NCBI GenBank assembly: GCA_016844745.1
Contig: JAERMQ010000031.1
Span: forward strand, 1 to 41,331
Origin: Ignavibacteria bacterium
Lineage (GTDB): Bacteria; Bacteroidota; Ignavibacteria; Kapaibacteriales; UBA2268
Reading direction: 5' to 3'
DNA length: 41,331 nt
Below the pieces are notes generated by a model that saw nothing but the letters and a program-made list of their open reading frames with translations, did not search any database and was not told the DNA's origin. A program made the translations under genes and the position numbers. Within the stretch, counting starts at the first letter, position 1. Each line of letters opens with the position of its first letter. Shown in pieces: positions 8,231 through 17,082 of this stretch.

Positions 8231-8337
8231 TGAATTTGTCATAATATATTTTTTAATGACCAGTATTTTGCTGTTCAGAATAACAAGGTTACTTCTTACA
8301 CTAATGCAAAACTTTAAATTTAAAAATTATTAACTTC

Positions 8338-10683
8338 CTACCTGCTTACCAATACTTTTTTCCTGATTTCATTTCCATTAATAAATACACTAATAAAGTA
8401 AACACCGCCAGATAAATCCTTGCAGTCTATTTTTGCTTTACCGGCTTGGAGCGCTACCAAACGAATGTTGCGACCATAAATATCGTAAAGTTTCAATATA
8501 GAATTTGATGGCTCATGAAATTCAACAAAAAGAAATTCAGATGCAGGATTTGGATAAATTTTTAAATTACTTTCCTGATATTCGTAGCCAACTCCTGTTA
8601 TGACAATATTGAGTGTAACCGAATCTTTGCAACTGGTATTGAAATAATTTTCAATCAGCTTGATTGCGGCATTACCAACCGATTTCCATTGAATGATTAC
8701 GGAATCAGCATCTGTTTTTCCTAAGATGGTTCCGCCGGTCACAAACCATTTATAATCGAGTTTGATATCAGGTTTTGCTTCACGGAATACGGAAAAATCA
8801 TTCAGTTGAACATTTTGATTCCCGGAAATTACTGGTGTTGGCAATGGATTTATTGTAACATTTAAAGTCACTGAATCCTTATTTCCGTTCGAATCCAATG
8901 TTTGAAGTAATTGAAGAATCCCACCACCTGCTTTACCCCATGTTACATAAACAGAAGTTCCGATAGATGAACTAATGATAGTGCCTCCGGTAGCGGTCCA
9001 TAAATTTGAAATACCTTGTTTTGGAGTAGTTGTATAGATTATTGAATTACCTTCGCAAACACTTGAAGAACCTTGAATAGTAGGAGTCGGGCTGGGAGTG
9101 ATTTGAACGATTACCTTTGAGGAATCCTGGCACCTGCTGGAGGTAATTTGCTGAATAAGGGTAACTGTGCCTGATGCTCCTGTACCCCATTTAACGACAA
9201 AAGCAGAACCGGAAGAAGAGCCAATCATCGAGCCTCCGCGGACTGACCAAAGGCTCTTTACTCCTTGTGGTGTATTAGTTGTGTATGTCTTTGAAGAATT
9301 TGCCTGGGCGAGAGTCGGACCGCTTGCAGAGACTGTTGGCTTGGGATTGATATTCACCTGGATAAATGCCGTATCCGGGCAATTGGTTGCTTTATTTCTC
9401 TGGATAAGAGCTACAGAGCCAATTCCGGCTACTCCCCAACGTACCTGTATTTTATCAGTATAAGAATCGCTTCCAACAATTGAACCACCGATGACCGACC
9501 AGAAAATTGAAACGAATGGGTCATCGTTACTTAAATATTCTTCAGAACTGTTCTCACATGCCGAAATCGAACCGGTGATTTTAGGATTTGGTTTTTGGTA
9601 AATCGTTAAATCGGTTCCGTTGTCCGAGCCTGTTGTCATTGGGCTAATCCCAATAACGCGAACACGGTATCCGGTTCCCTGCTTCGTCGTTTTTTTAATA
9701 AACCCGTATATTATACCGGAAGTCGTGCCATCAATACATCCGAGTGTATCCGGCTTTGAAAAATTACCCAACTCATTCGACATTAAAGCACAGAATTGAT
9801 TATTGCTATTGAACTGTTTTTGGACCGTAAAAGGCACTACAATTTGAGTACCGGGGCAGTAAGCGCTTCCGGCAAGTTTCAATGTTGTGATTTCAAGAGG
9901 CTTTGGTTCATAAAGGATTGAGTTATCGAAAATTTCCCTAACAAATTGAGGCGACACCAACACTGTTGCTGCCGAATTAGGTTCGCTGCTCGAGGGGCTT
10001 ACCGCTAAATCCGGAGAGAGTTTGTAATTTGCATCACTGGTTTTATGGAAATAATCGAAAATATACACATTCTTTGGAAAAGTACCGAAAATCGGGTCGA
10101 TACCGTTTGCTAATGTATCTTTCATCCATCGTGCAAAGCAGTGCGATATGAATGACTGCTGGTCGTTAGTCATCGATGCAACAAGCGGCGGATTAGTCCA
10201 GACAACAAAATAATTATCAGGGTTATCTTTCATTTTATTTATTATTGCCCGCATGTGATATTGATAATTCCAATAAGTTTTTTTTATTGGTGTATCCATA
10301 TCTCCCGGATTTCCCCATTCATTAATTTGGGATGATGTATAGTTAGTTTTTATAACTATTATTTTTTGATTTGCTATATATGAAGTGATATCTGCATTTG
10401 CATCGGTATTATTAAATATATTATGCCAACGGTACCATTCATTTGATGCCGGATTAGCGGGCCATGTACTTTCGGATAAGGTACATGCATCAGAACCGGA
10501 ATAATTATGAGTCAGGTTATAAGACGATATCTGGCTTGGTACGCTGGTTGGGCTGCCATTAGGTCCCCAAATTGCCGTACCTACCGATAAATGAAGGAAA
10601 ATACCGCTTCGATATTTGCCGGTTTGGCAGGGTACCTGCATTGCCAAAGTTAAAAATAAAATAGGTATAAGTAATTTTTTCAT
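8338..10683 (-). CDS. Large T9SS-exported protein: SGNH-like N-terminal domain, PKD-like repeats, sorting domain
   Basis: A 781-residue exported protein. The signal peptide is 1-19. Residues about 25-260 form a globular domain with segments such as IFLHLSVGTAIWG, KIIVIKTNYTSSQI, NYFVVWTNPPLVA and NVYIFDYFHK. The order of strands and conserved polar residues suggests an SGNH-hydrolase-like fold, but I cannot assign the catalytic triad with confidence. Next come about four PKD/Ig-like repeats, each with a Pro-x-(Ile/Val)-x-Gly start and a GGTI(I/L)…(V/I)xWG end, interrupted by an extra domain near 265-365. The sorting domain begins LKIYPNPASEFLF. A ribosome binding site (AGAGGTG) precedes the ATG. 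It is probably a surface enzyme or adhesin. Confidence 0.75.
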   Translation of the reverse strand: MKKLLIPILFLTLAMQVPCQTGKYRSGIFLHLSVGTAIWGPNGSPTSVPSQISSYNLTHNYSGSDACTLSESTWPANPASNEWYRWHNIFNNTDANADITSYIANQKIIVIKTNYTSSQINEWGNPGDMDTPIKKTYWNYQYHMRAIINKMKDNPDNYFVVWTNPPLVASMTNDQQSFISHCFARWMKDTLANGIDPIFGTFPKNVYIFDYFHKTSDANYKLSPDLAVSPSSSEPNSAATVLVSPQFVREIFDNSILYEPKPLEITTLKLAGSAYCPGTQIVVPFTVQKQFNSNNQFCALMSNELGNFSKPDTLGCIDGTTSGIIYGFIKKTTKQGTGYRVRVIGISPMTTGSDNGTDLTIYQKPNPKITGSISACENSSEEYLSNDDPFVSIFWSVIGGSIVGSDSYTDKIQVRWGVAGIGSVALIQRNKATNCPDTAFIQVNINPKPTVSASGPTLAQANSSKTYTTNTPQGVKSLWSVRGGSMIGSSSGSAFVVKWGTGASGTVTLIQQITSSRCQDSSKVIVQITPSPTPTIQGSSSVCEGNSIIYTTTPKQGISNLWTATGGTIISSSIGTSVYVTWGKAGGGILQLLQTLDSNGNKDSVTLNVTINPLPTPVISGNQNVQLNDFSVFREAKPDIKLDYKWFVTGGTILGKTDADSVIIQWKSVGNAAIKLIENYFNTSCKDSVTLNIVITGVGYEYQESNLKIYPNPASEFLFVEFHEPSNSILKLYDIYGRNIRLVALQAGKAKIDCKDLSGGVYFISVFINGNEIRKKVLVSR

Positions 10684-10736
10684 AAGAACACCTCTATATT
10701 AAATATATTTATTTAATGGAAAATTTAAATATATAA

Positions 10737-10857
10737 GGGGGCTTCTAAAAATTGTCATTCTGAGTGAAGCGAAGAATCCAGTCTTCTTTAAAATCAACAA
10801 GATAGATTCTTCGCTTCGCTCAGAATGACAGTCTAAATTGAATTTTTAGAACCCACC
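10737..10857. mobile_element. MITE-like element with GTCATTCTGAG core
   Basis: The termini GGGGGCTTCTAAAAAT (10737-10752) and ATTTTTAGAACCCACC (10842-10857) are inverted complements at 14 of 16 positions. Between them lies a palindrome with arms GTCATTCTGAGTGAAGCGAA and its complement ending at 10830. The element sits between two minus-strand genes, 15 bp past the stop of the TerB-like gene and about 54 bp upstream of the T9SS gene start, so it may influence the T9SS gene promoter. Confidence 0.75.
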
Positions 10858-10872
10858 ATAAGAAAAACCTTT

Positions 10873-11379
10873 TTAATCCTTAATATTAGTGTCAAGATGT
10901 TTTAACATTTCGATTATTGTTGGAAAAGTTAATAAATCTTTATGCCTTAGCTTGAGAAAAAGCGATAATTCGTGCAAAGTCTGCTCTTCCGAATCTGAAA
11001 TCATCGATGTTAAATAACTTCCTGATGAATTAGCGATATAGGCTCCAATTGCAATTAAGGATTTCTTAAAATAAACAGCTTCCTTTGAGTCGATACGACC
11101 GATAAGGATTTGCGAGATTTCCTTTAATCCGTTCCTGATTTCCGAACTATCGAACCTTTTCGTACTGAAAGAATCAATTATTTGAGTACCGATTGAATCT
11201 AATATCTCAACAATAAGCTGATTGCTGAGAAGTTTGGAATTATCACAAATCCGGCGAAGAGCCATTATTTCGTTTTTGTCAACCTTGCCATCTGCCCCTG
11301 CAATTTCAAAAAACATCCAGAATACCGCTTCTTGTAGTTTAAACCATTCATCATTATTAAAAACTTCTCTAAAACTCAT
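10873..11379 (-). CDS. TerB-like domain protein
   Basis: A 168-residue, mostly helical cytoplasmic protein. The N-terminal part, AVFWMFFEIAGADGKVDKNEIMALRRI (about 19-45), matches the TerB/DjlA-type signature with an acidic metal-binding loop DGKVDKNE. The C-terminal half is helical and not recognised. TerB-like proteins occur with tellurite or stress modules and with DnaJ-type chaperones, but no ter genes are near. The gene is monocistronic and divergent from the flavoprotein gene at 11645. Its immediate leader shares 14 bases with that of the beta-propeller gene at 5517. Confidence 0.65.
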   Translation of the reverse strand: MSFREVFNNDEWFKLQEAVFWMFFEIAGADGKVDKNEIMALRRICDNSKLLSNQLIVEILDSIGTQIIDSFSTKRFDSSEIRNGLKEISQILIGRIDSKEAVYFKKSLIAIGAYIANSSGSYLTSMISDSEEQTLHELSLFLKLRHKDLLTFPTIIEMLKHLDTNIKD

Positions 11380-11644
11380 TTCAAACCATCTATTGTTATT
11401 TTTGTTAATTTTAAAATTACATTTTATTTATTATTTATCAAAACTTTTTTTGACTGTTCTTTTATTTAGCTATAATTACAATTTATCGTCTTGTTATAGA
11501 TAAAATTTTTTTCTAAATAAGATTTAGGTTGAAAAATCGTCAAATCTATTTTTAGAATATCACGATTTGTAGTATTTTATAATTTATTTTCCCGGGTTTT
11601 TAGTAAAACCCATTTATAATAAAAATAAAAATTAAGCAAGTTAT

Positions 11645-12760
11645 ATGGATTTTGATGTAGTAATTATTGGTGCAGGAGTTGTCGGATTAGCGGTTGCATC
11701 AAAGCTTTCCGAAAATAGACGCACACTCGTTATTGAGCGTCATAACTCCTTCGGCAGGGAAATTAGCTCGCGTAACAGTGAAGTGATTCATGCAGGGATT
11801 TATTATCCGACCGGCTCATTGAAAGCCAGGTTATGCCTTCCCGGAAAATATAAACTTTACGAATGGTGTATAAGAAAACAAGTTCCTTTCAGGCGTATTG
11901 GTAAATACATCGTTGCAGTTAATCAGGAAGAAGAAGCAGAACTCGAAAGGATATATAATCAGGCAAAAGAAAACGGTGTTGAAGATATCGAAAAGATTAC
12001 AACTGCTCAAATTAATGCCGAAGAACCAAATTTACGTGCTATTGCAGCGTTATGGTCGCCATCTACAGGAATTATCGATACACATCACTTAATGAAAAGC
12101 CTTCAGGAACAAGCAGAATTAAACGGTGCTGATTTTGCCTGGAAGCACAATCTTTTATCAATCGAAAAGCAGGGTTCAGGCTATTGTTTGGAAATAGCTT
12201 GTCCTGATGATTCGGCAATAAAAATATCAACTCAAATTATCATAAATTCTGCCGGGCTCGATTCTGATACCGTTGCTGCAATGGCAGGTCTGGATTTGGA
12301 TTTATATGGCTACCGGCTTCATTATTGCCGTGGTCATTATTACAGGATAACATCCGGCAAAAAGGATTTGGTGCATCATTTAATATATCCTTGCCCTCAA
12401 AAATCACTTTCCGGATTGGGTATTCATATAACTATCGATTTGAACGGGGAACTTAAATTAGGACCCGATACTCAGTATTTGGGAACAAGAATTCAGGATT
12501 ATTCAATACCCGAAATACTAAAGGAGAAATTTTTTAAAGCAGCATCGAGGTATTTAAAAGGACTCGAACCCGATGATATATTTCCCGACCAGGCAGGTAT
12601 TCGTCCGAAATTGCAGAGTGAGGGCGGTGTTTTCAGGGATTACATAATCAGTGAAGAATCCGAAAAAGGATTGCCGGGTTTTGTGAATTTAATCGGCATC
12701 GAATCACCTGGCTTGACTTCATGCCTTGAGATAGCCGATATGGTAGAATCTTTGATTTAG
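11645..12760 (+). CDS. FAD-dependent oxidoreductase, L-2-hydroxyglutarate dehydrogenase-like
   Basis: A 371-residue flavoprotein of the DAO / L2HGDH (LhgO) family. The FAD-binding Rossmann motif GAGVVGLA is at 9-16, followed by the acidic residue in LVIERH. SSRNSEVIHAGIYYP (about 42-56) is the family hallmark, and the C-terminal FAD contact lies in DQAGIRPKLQ…NLIGIESPGLTSCLEIA. It should oxidise L-2-hydroxyglutarate or a related 2-hydroxy acid and pass electrons to the quinone pool, working as a metabolite-repair enzyme. The length is slightly below the usual 395-400. It has its own divergent promoter region (11380-11644) and is followed by a degenerate palindrome. Confidence 0.88.
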   Translation: MDFDVVIIGAGVVGLAVASKLSENRRTLVIERHNSFGREISSRNSEVIHAGIYYPTGSLKARLCLPGKYKLYEWCIRKQVPFRRIGKYIVAVNQEEEAELERIYNQAKENGVEDIEKITTAQINAEEPNLRAIAALWSPSTGIIDTHHLMKSLQEQAELNGADFAWKHNLLSIEKQGSGYCLEIACPDDSAIKISTQIIINSAGLDSDTVAAMAGLDLDLYGYRLHYCRGHYYRITSGKKDLVHHLIYPCPQKSLSGLGIHITIDLNGELKLGPDTQYLGTRIQDYSIPEILKEKFFKAASRYLKGLEPDDIFPDQAGIRPKLQSEGGVFRDYIISEESEKGLPGFVNLIGIESPGLTSCLEIADMVESLI

Positions 12761-12782
12761 GTATTATATAATTTAATCATAC

Positions 12783-12853
12783 TTAGAACAGACAAAAATG
12801 TCTATTCTACCTTTATTTTAAAAGAATAGTAGGTCAGACATTCTTGTCTGACG
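12783..12853. repeat. ACAGACAAG-family palindrome, diverged copy
   Basis: The left half (CTTAGAACAGACAAAAATGT, then CTATTCTAC) and the right half (GAATAGTAGGTCAGACATTC, then TTGTCTGACG) pair imperfectly. It is a diverged relative of the palindromes at 13821-13913 and 35786-35879. Confidence 0.65.
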
Positions 12854-12985
12854 CTTCAATCTATCCTTGTAATACACCCGGTAATAAATTTTGCTTTTAA
12901 CTATATAAATAATTGAAACATAAATATATGTAAAACGTATTATATTTGTAATGGAATATTCATTAATAATTTATAAGAATAAACG

Positions 12986-13792
12986 ATGAATAGTGACGAA
13001 ATTAAGCAATTGGTTAAAGAGAAATACGGTTATATTGCTCTTAACAGTATAAAACCCGAAAGCTCCTGTGGCTGCGGATGCTCCGATAAGGACTATCCGG
13101 GATTGAATTATAAAATAATCGATGACGAATATCATACCCTCGAAGGATATATTCCCGATGCCGATTTGAATTTGGGTTGCGGGTTGCCGACGGAATTTGC
13201 AAATATTCGAATAGGCGATACCGTACTGGATCTGGGTTCCGGCGCCGGTAATGATGTTTTTGTTGCACGTCAGATTGTTGGTGAGACCGGCAAGGTTATC
13301 GGTGTCGATATGACAGATGAAATGCTCGCCAAAGCAAATGCAAATAATTCAAAAATCGGATTTCGCAATGTTGAGTTTCGAAAGGGTGAAATTGAGTCTC
13401 TTCCGGTCGAGGATAATTCCTTCGATGTTGTAATCAGTAATTGTGTTCTTAATTTAGTGCCTGACAAAAGCAAGGCATTTTCGGAGGTTTACAGAGTATT
13501 AAAGTTTGGTGGACATTTCTGTATCTCCGATATAGTATTAAATGGCGAGCTGCCGGAAGGCTTGCGCGAAGCAGCGGAAATGTATGTGGGATGCATTTCC
13601 GGCGCTCTTGAAAAGGATGATTATTTGAATAAGATTAAAGGTTCGGGTTTCCGAAAAATCGAGATAAGAAAAGAAGAAAAATTGGGTTTTCCCGATGAGT
13701 TGCTTTTACGTTTTATAAATTCAGATGAACTCGAAACTTTCAAAAAATCCGGTTCAGCAGCTTACAGCATAACAGTTTATGGTGAAAAGTAA
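12986..13792 (+). CDS. arsM: Arsenite S-adenosylmethionine methyltransferase
   Basis: A 268-residue class I SAM methyltransferase. The SAM-binding motif LDLGSGAGND is at 81-90, the acidic motif II is VIGVDMTDE, and the post-I region includes FDVVISNCVLNLVPD. Cys65 (LNLGCGLP), Cys153 (SNCVLN) and Cys203 (YVGCISG) fit the three arsenite-binding cysteines of ArsM, and the N-terminal CGCGC (28-32) fits the further cysteine cluster seen in many members. It should methylate As(III) stepwise to volatile or less toxic forms in the cytoplasm. No arsR, arsB or acr3 is visible in the window, so it is a solitary copy. Confidence 0.92.
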   Translation: MNSDEIKQLVKEKYGYIALNSIKPESSCGCGCSDKDYPGLNYKIIDDEYHTLEGYIPDADLNLGCGLPTEFANIRIGDTVLDLGSGAGNDVFVARQIVGETGKVIGVDMTDEMLAKANANNSKIGFRNVEFRKGEIESLPVEDNSFDVVISNCVLNLVPDKSKAFSEVYRVLKFGGHFCISDIVLNGELPEGLREAAEMYVGCISGALEKDDYLNKIKGSGFRKIEIRKEEKLGFPDELLLRFINSDELETFKKSGSAAYSITVYGEK

Positions 13793-13820
13793 AAATTAAA
13801 TTTTATATTATTTCTCTTTA

Positions 13821-13913
13821 ATACCAAGTTGCATTCGAACAGACAAGGGTGTCTGTTCTACTAAAAACAGTAGAACAGACATCCTTGTCTGTTTGAACGC
13901 AAATTAGTTTGAT
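13821..13913. repeat. ACAGACAAG-family palindrome at the 3' end of pdxA
   Basis: The core CGAACAGACAAGGGTGTCTG, then TTCTAC, pairs with GTAGAACAGACATCCTTGTC, then TGTTTG. The left end ATACCAAGTTGC matches the copy at 35786-35879, while the right end (CAAATTAGTTTGATA) has decayed. The pdxA stop codon (13904-13906, minus strand) falls in this decayed right end. Confidence 0.8.
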
Positions 13914-14917
13914 ACTTTCGAACGGTTTTTCTTATTCTTCTTTCTGTTCTCTACTATTTCCCTTGCCATTCTAATTGCTTCGATACAGCTCTCAGTCTTT
14001 GCAACACTCAATCCGGCTATATCGAATGCGGTTCCATGCCCCGGCGAAGTACGAACAATGGGCAGCCCTGCTGTAACATTCACTGCATCGCCGCCGGAAA
14101 TCAATTTGATAGGTATTAATCCCTGGTCGTGATACATAGCCAAAATCCCATCAAACATTTTATGCATCCCCAAACCAAAAAAACCGTCAGCCGGAAATGG
14201 TCCCGATGCTGTGATGTGCATTGAACGAACTTCAATTATTGCCGGTGCAATATAATCAATTTCCTCGATTCCGATTGAGCCGCCTTCTCCTGCATGAGGA
14301 TTCAATGCCAGCACGGCAATCTTAGGTGTCTTTATATTCAAATCCTTAACAAGCCATTGATTAAATACCTTCAGGTTATTAATAATTAGGCTTTTCGAAA
14401 TTTCCCGTGCTACATATTTTAAAGGTAAGTGAATGGTAGTAAGTCCCATACGGTTTAAGCCGGAAGCAAGAATCATTAAGGAAGACTTAGCATAACAGGT
14501 TGCGGTTATGAACTCTGTTTGTCCGGGATATTTCCACCCGCAAAGATAAAGAGAACTTTTGGAGACCGGCATTGTTACGATAGCGTCGAATTTGCCTTCT
14601 ATTGTTTCCTGAATGGCAAGCTCAAGTGACTGGGAAGCAAGTCTGCCGGCTTTTTCGGAAATTTCGCCGAATTCAATTTCATGGAAGACTGAACATGGGA
14701 GTATTTTGCAGGTTTTCGAACCGATTTTTACATCATTTTTTATTACCTTAATAGGAAAATTTATTTGAGCGGCATAATTTTTCAGGACCTTTAAATGAAC
14801 TGCAATCGTAAATTCAACATCGTTCCAATCCTCTAATTGTGATATGTAATCGATTGATTTGAGTAAAACTTCGAGTCCGACGCCATTAGCATCGCCGCAA
14901 GTGCAAATTATTTCCAT
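13904..14917 (-). CDS. pdxA: 4-hydroxythreonine-4-phosphate dehydrogenase
   Basis: A 337-residue enzyme of the deoxyxylulose-5-phosphate-dependent pyridoxal phosphate pathway. It uses NAD(P) to oxidise 4-phosphohydroxy-threonine, which then decarboxylates for PdxJ. Family motifs are VTMPVSKSSL, a His in TTIHLPLKYV, NPHAGEGGSIGIEE, GPFPADGFF, AMYHDQGLIPIKLI and TSPGHGTAFDIAG. The three metal-binding histidines are present. It directly abuts rodA (no bases between the rodA stop and the pdxA start), so the two are probably translationally coupled. No pdxJ is seen in the window. The very basic C-terminal tail (ENRKKNKKNRSK) ends at the border of a palindromic repeat. Confidence 0.96.
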   Translation of the reverse strand: MEIICTCGDANGVGLEVLLKSIDYISQLEDWNDVEFTIAVHLKVLKNYAAQINFPIKVIKNDVKIGSKTCKILPCSVFHEIEFGEISEKAGRLASQSLELAIQETIEGKFDAIVTMPVSKSSLYLCGWKYPGQTEFITATCYAKSSLMILASGLNRMGLTTIHLPLKYVAREISKSLIINNLKVFNQWLVKDLNIKTPKIAVLALNPHAGEGGSIGIEEIDYIAPAIIEVRSMHITASGPFPADGFFGLGMHKMFDGILAMYHDQGLIPIKLISGGDAVNVTAGLPIVRTSPGHGTAFDIAGLSVAKTESCIEAIRMAREIVENRKKNKKNRSKVSN

Positions 14918-16183
14918 TTATCGCTTCCTTTTCTTTTGCCGGTAGGAATTAAGTAGAATACCTACCATAGCAAGGTTCGTTAAAATAAAAGTTCCTCCGG
15001 AACTCAAAAAAGGTAATGGTATACCCATTACCGGAACTAAACCGATAACCATACCTATATTAATGACGGAATGATATAATAGAATTGATGCAAAGCCTAT
15101 TGCACAAACGCTAAAGAAGGGACTATCGGAATCATAAGCTATTCTGATTGCCCTCATAATCAATGAAATAATCAATGCAATGACGAGGAAGGCACCGATG
15201 AAACCGAATTCCTCCGCCGGAACAGAAAAGATAAAATCAGTCCATTGCTTTGGAATATACCTTAACTGTGTTTGCGTACCGTGCAGGAATCCCTTCCCGT
15301 AAAGTCCTCCGCTGCCAACTGCAAGCTTCGATTGAATTACGTTGTAGGCTTTGCCACGTGGGTCGCCTTCGGGATTGACGAACGTTTCGATTCGATTTCT
15401 TTGGTGAGGCTGAAGCCGTTCAATTACTAATGGAGTCGAGTACCCAATCCCTATGAATATAACAATTGCTGCCACAGTAATAGCTGTTCGTTTACGAAAT
15501 AAAACGCAGAGCAAAGATAAAATCGCCAATGCGATAAAGAAATAAAGATTGCCTATAAGAGCTGTTAATAATATTATTGGAAGGCTGACAATAAAAAATA
15601 TAACAAATAAATCAAATCCGCACCAAACCATTATTCCTAATAATAAACCTAAGAAAACTGTTGCCGAACCGAAATCCGGCTCTACAAGTATTAAAGCCAT
15701 TGGAATAATAATTAACAGAATAACAAAAGCAAAATCCCTTATTGTCCTGATATCAATTCCTTTTTGCGAGAGGAACCGTGCGATAGCCATTGTCGTACCT
15801 ATTTTCGCAATTTCCGAAGGTTGAATGGTAAAACTGCCGAAGTTAATCCAGCCCTTTGTTCCGGCAGTTACTTCACCTTTAACCAGCACTAATACTAATA
15901 ATGCAATGGATAATCCATATAAAAAATAAGCTAAAAACCTGATTACTTTCTCAGGAATAAACATTATCAAAACCATTACACTAAGACCAAGAAGGCAGGC
16001 GTACAGTTGTTTTGAAAAAGTATGACTCATATTGCCGGCTTCCATAGTCGTTGAATAAACGAATGTTGCGCTGTAAACCGACAGTAATCCTAAAGTACAA
16101 AGTAGAATTGTTATAAAGAATGTCGTCCAGTCGAAATTTGCGCCAGGCGGCTTCTGCAATATGAAAGTATAGTCTTTTGCCAA
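14918..16183 (-). CDS. rodA: Rod shape-determining protein RodA (SEDS peptidoglycan polymerase)
   Basis: A 421-residue inner-membrane protein with about ten hydrophobic segments. SEDS hallmarks are visible: NVIQSKLAVGSGGLYGKG, then GTQTQLRYIPKQWTDFIFS with VPAEEFGFIG, and near the C-terminus GLVPVMGIPLPFLSSGGTF. It polymerises lipid II glycan strands for side-wall growth together with a class B PBP (PBP2) and MreBCD; those partners are not in the window. Only 3 bp separate it from purC and none from pdxA, so these genes form one transcript. The presence of RodA suggests a rod-shaped cell. Confidence 0.96.
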   Translation of the reverse strand: MAKDYTFILQKPPGANFDWTTFFITILLCTLGLLSVYSATFVYSTTMEAGNMSHTFSKQLYACLLGLSVMVLIMFIPEKVIRFLAYFLYGLSIALLVLVLVKGEVTAGTKGWINFGSFTIQPSEIAKIGTTMAIARFLSQKGIDIRTIRDFAFVILLIIIPMALILVEPDFGSATVFLGLLLGIMVWCGFDLFVIFFIVSLPIILLTALIGNLYFFIALAILSLLCVLFRKRTAITVAAIVIFIGIGYSTPLVIERLQPHQRNRIETFVNPEGDPRGKAYNVIQSKLAVGSGGLYGKGFLHGTQTQLRYIPKQWTDFIFSVPAEEFGFIGAFLVIALIISLIMRAIRIAYDSDSPFFSVCAIGFASILLYHSVINIGMVIGLVPVMGIPLPFLSSGGTFILTNLAMVGILLNSYRQKKRKR

Positions 16184-16186
16184 TAC

Positions 16187-17065
16187 TTACCCTGTTATCC
16201 TATCGAAAGCTTCTTTATACTTTCTATATGTACCTTCGGCAACGGAATCGGGCAGTTCAGGAGGCGGAGGTTGTTTGTTCCAGGAAATTGATTCTAAATA
16301 ATCCCGGAGAATCTGTTTATCGAAATTAATTTGCGGTTTGCCGGGAGCGTACTCTTCCCTAAGCCAGAAGCGGGAAGAATCGGGAGTCAGAACCTCGTCA
16401 ATCAAAATAATTTCACCGGAAGGCAACCGTCCGAATTCAAACTTGGTATCTGCTAATATGATATTCTTTGATTCCAGATAATCCCTGCCAAAAGTATAAA
16501 GAGCAATGGCTTTATCCCGAAGCATATTTGCTGTTTCGAGCCCAAGTATTTCGGCTGCCTTAGCAAAATCAATATTCTCATCGTGCCCTTCGTCGGCTTT
16601 GGTTGAAGGTGTAAAAATGGGATTTGGCAGGCGGTCGAATTCTATTAATCCGTTCGGTAGAGGGATAGAGCAAATGGTCCCTGATTTTTTATATTCCTTC
16701 CAGCCTGAACCTGCTATATATCCCCGAACTATAAACTCGACCGGCAGTGGCTCTGCTTTTTGTACAAGCATAGAGCGTCCTTCTAACTGTTCTGCATAAG
16801 GAGCAAGAGCAGCAGGGTATTTCGTAACATAGGTTGAAATCAGGTGATTTGCAATTATATGGTTCGTTTTATTAAACCAGAAAGCCGATATAAGATTTAA
16901 GATTTTTCCTTTTTCGGGTATTGGTCTTGTCATTACGACATCGAAAGCCGAAACTCTATCGCTTGCAACAATTAATAAATAATCATCGATTTCGTATATT
17001 TCCCTTACTTTACCCTTTTTTATGGGTTCAATTCCCTCAAGTTTTGTTTCGAAAATTGCTGACAT
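16187..17065 (-). CDS. purC: Phosphoribosylaminoimidazole-succinocarboxamide synthase
   Basis: A 292-residue SAICAR synthetase, which joins CAIR and aspartate with ATP in purine synthesis. Signature segments are KGKVREIYEIDDYLLIVASD, RVSAFDVVM, the PVEFIVRGYIAGSGWKEY stretch, KADEGHDENI, ADTKFEFG and IDEVLTPDSSRFW. The length matches the longer SAICAR synthetase class. AAAGGA lies about 7 bases before the ATG. It sits 17 bp after the GH2-like gene and 3 bp before rodA, and no other pur gene is near. Confidence 0.97.
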   Translation of the reverse strand: MSAIFETKLEGIEPIKKGKVREIYEIDDYLLIVASDRVSAFDVVMTRPIPEKGKILNLISAFWFNKTNHIIANHLISTYVTKYPAALAPYAEQLEGRSMLVQKAEPLPVEFIVRGYIAGSGWKEYKKSGTICSIPLPNGLIEFDRLPNPIFTPSTKADEGHDENIDFAKAAEILGLETANMLRDKAIALYTFGRDYLESKNIILADTKFEFGRLPSGEIILIDEVLTPDSSRFWLREEYAPGKPQINFDKQILRDYLESISWNKQPPPPELPDSVAEGTYRKYKEAFDRITG

Positions 17066-17082
17066 AAAATTTCCTTTATAAA

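Larger units (their letters stand above)
7870..8337. other. Intergenic region holding two repeats
   Basis: This is a 468-bp gap between two minus-strand genes. It contains a decayed GTCATTC-family half-element (8001-8055) and an intact 38-bp-arm palindrome (8138-8230). The rest is A+T-rich with no open frame that resembles a gene and no tRNA-like fold that I can see. The promoter of the beta-barrel gene should lie at its left edge. Confidence 0.7.

Noticed and set aside
9167..9463. Plus-strand open frame of 98 codons
   Set aside because: It is antisense to the PKD-like repeats of the large T9SS gene, with no signal or domain.
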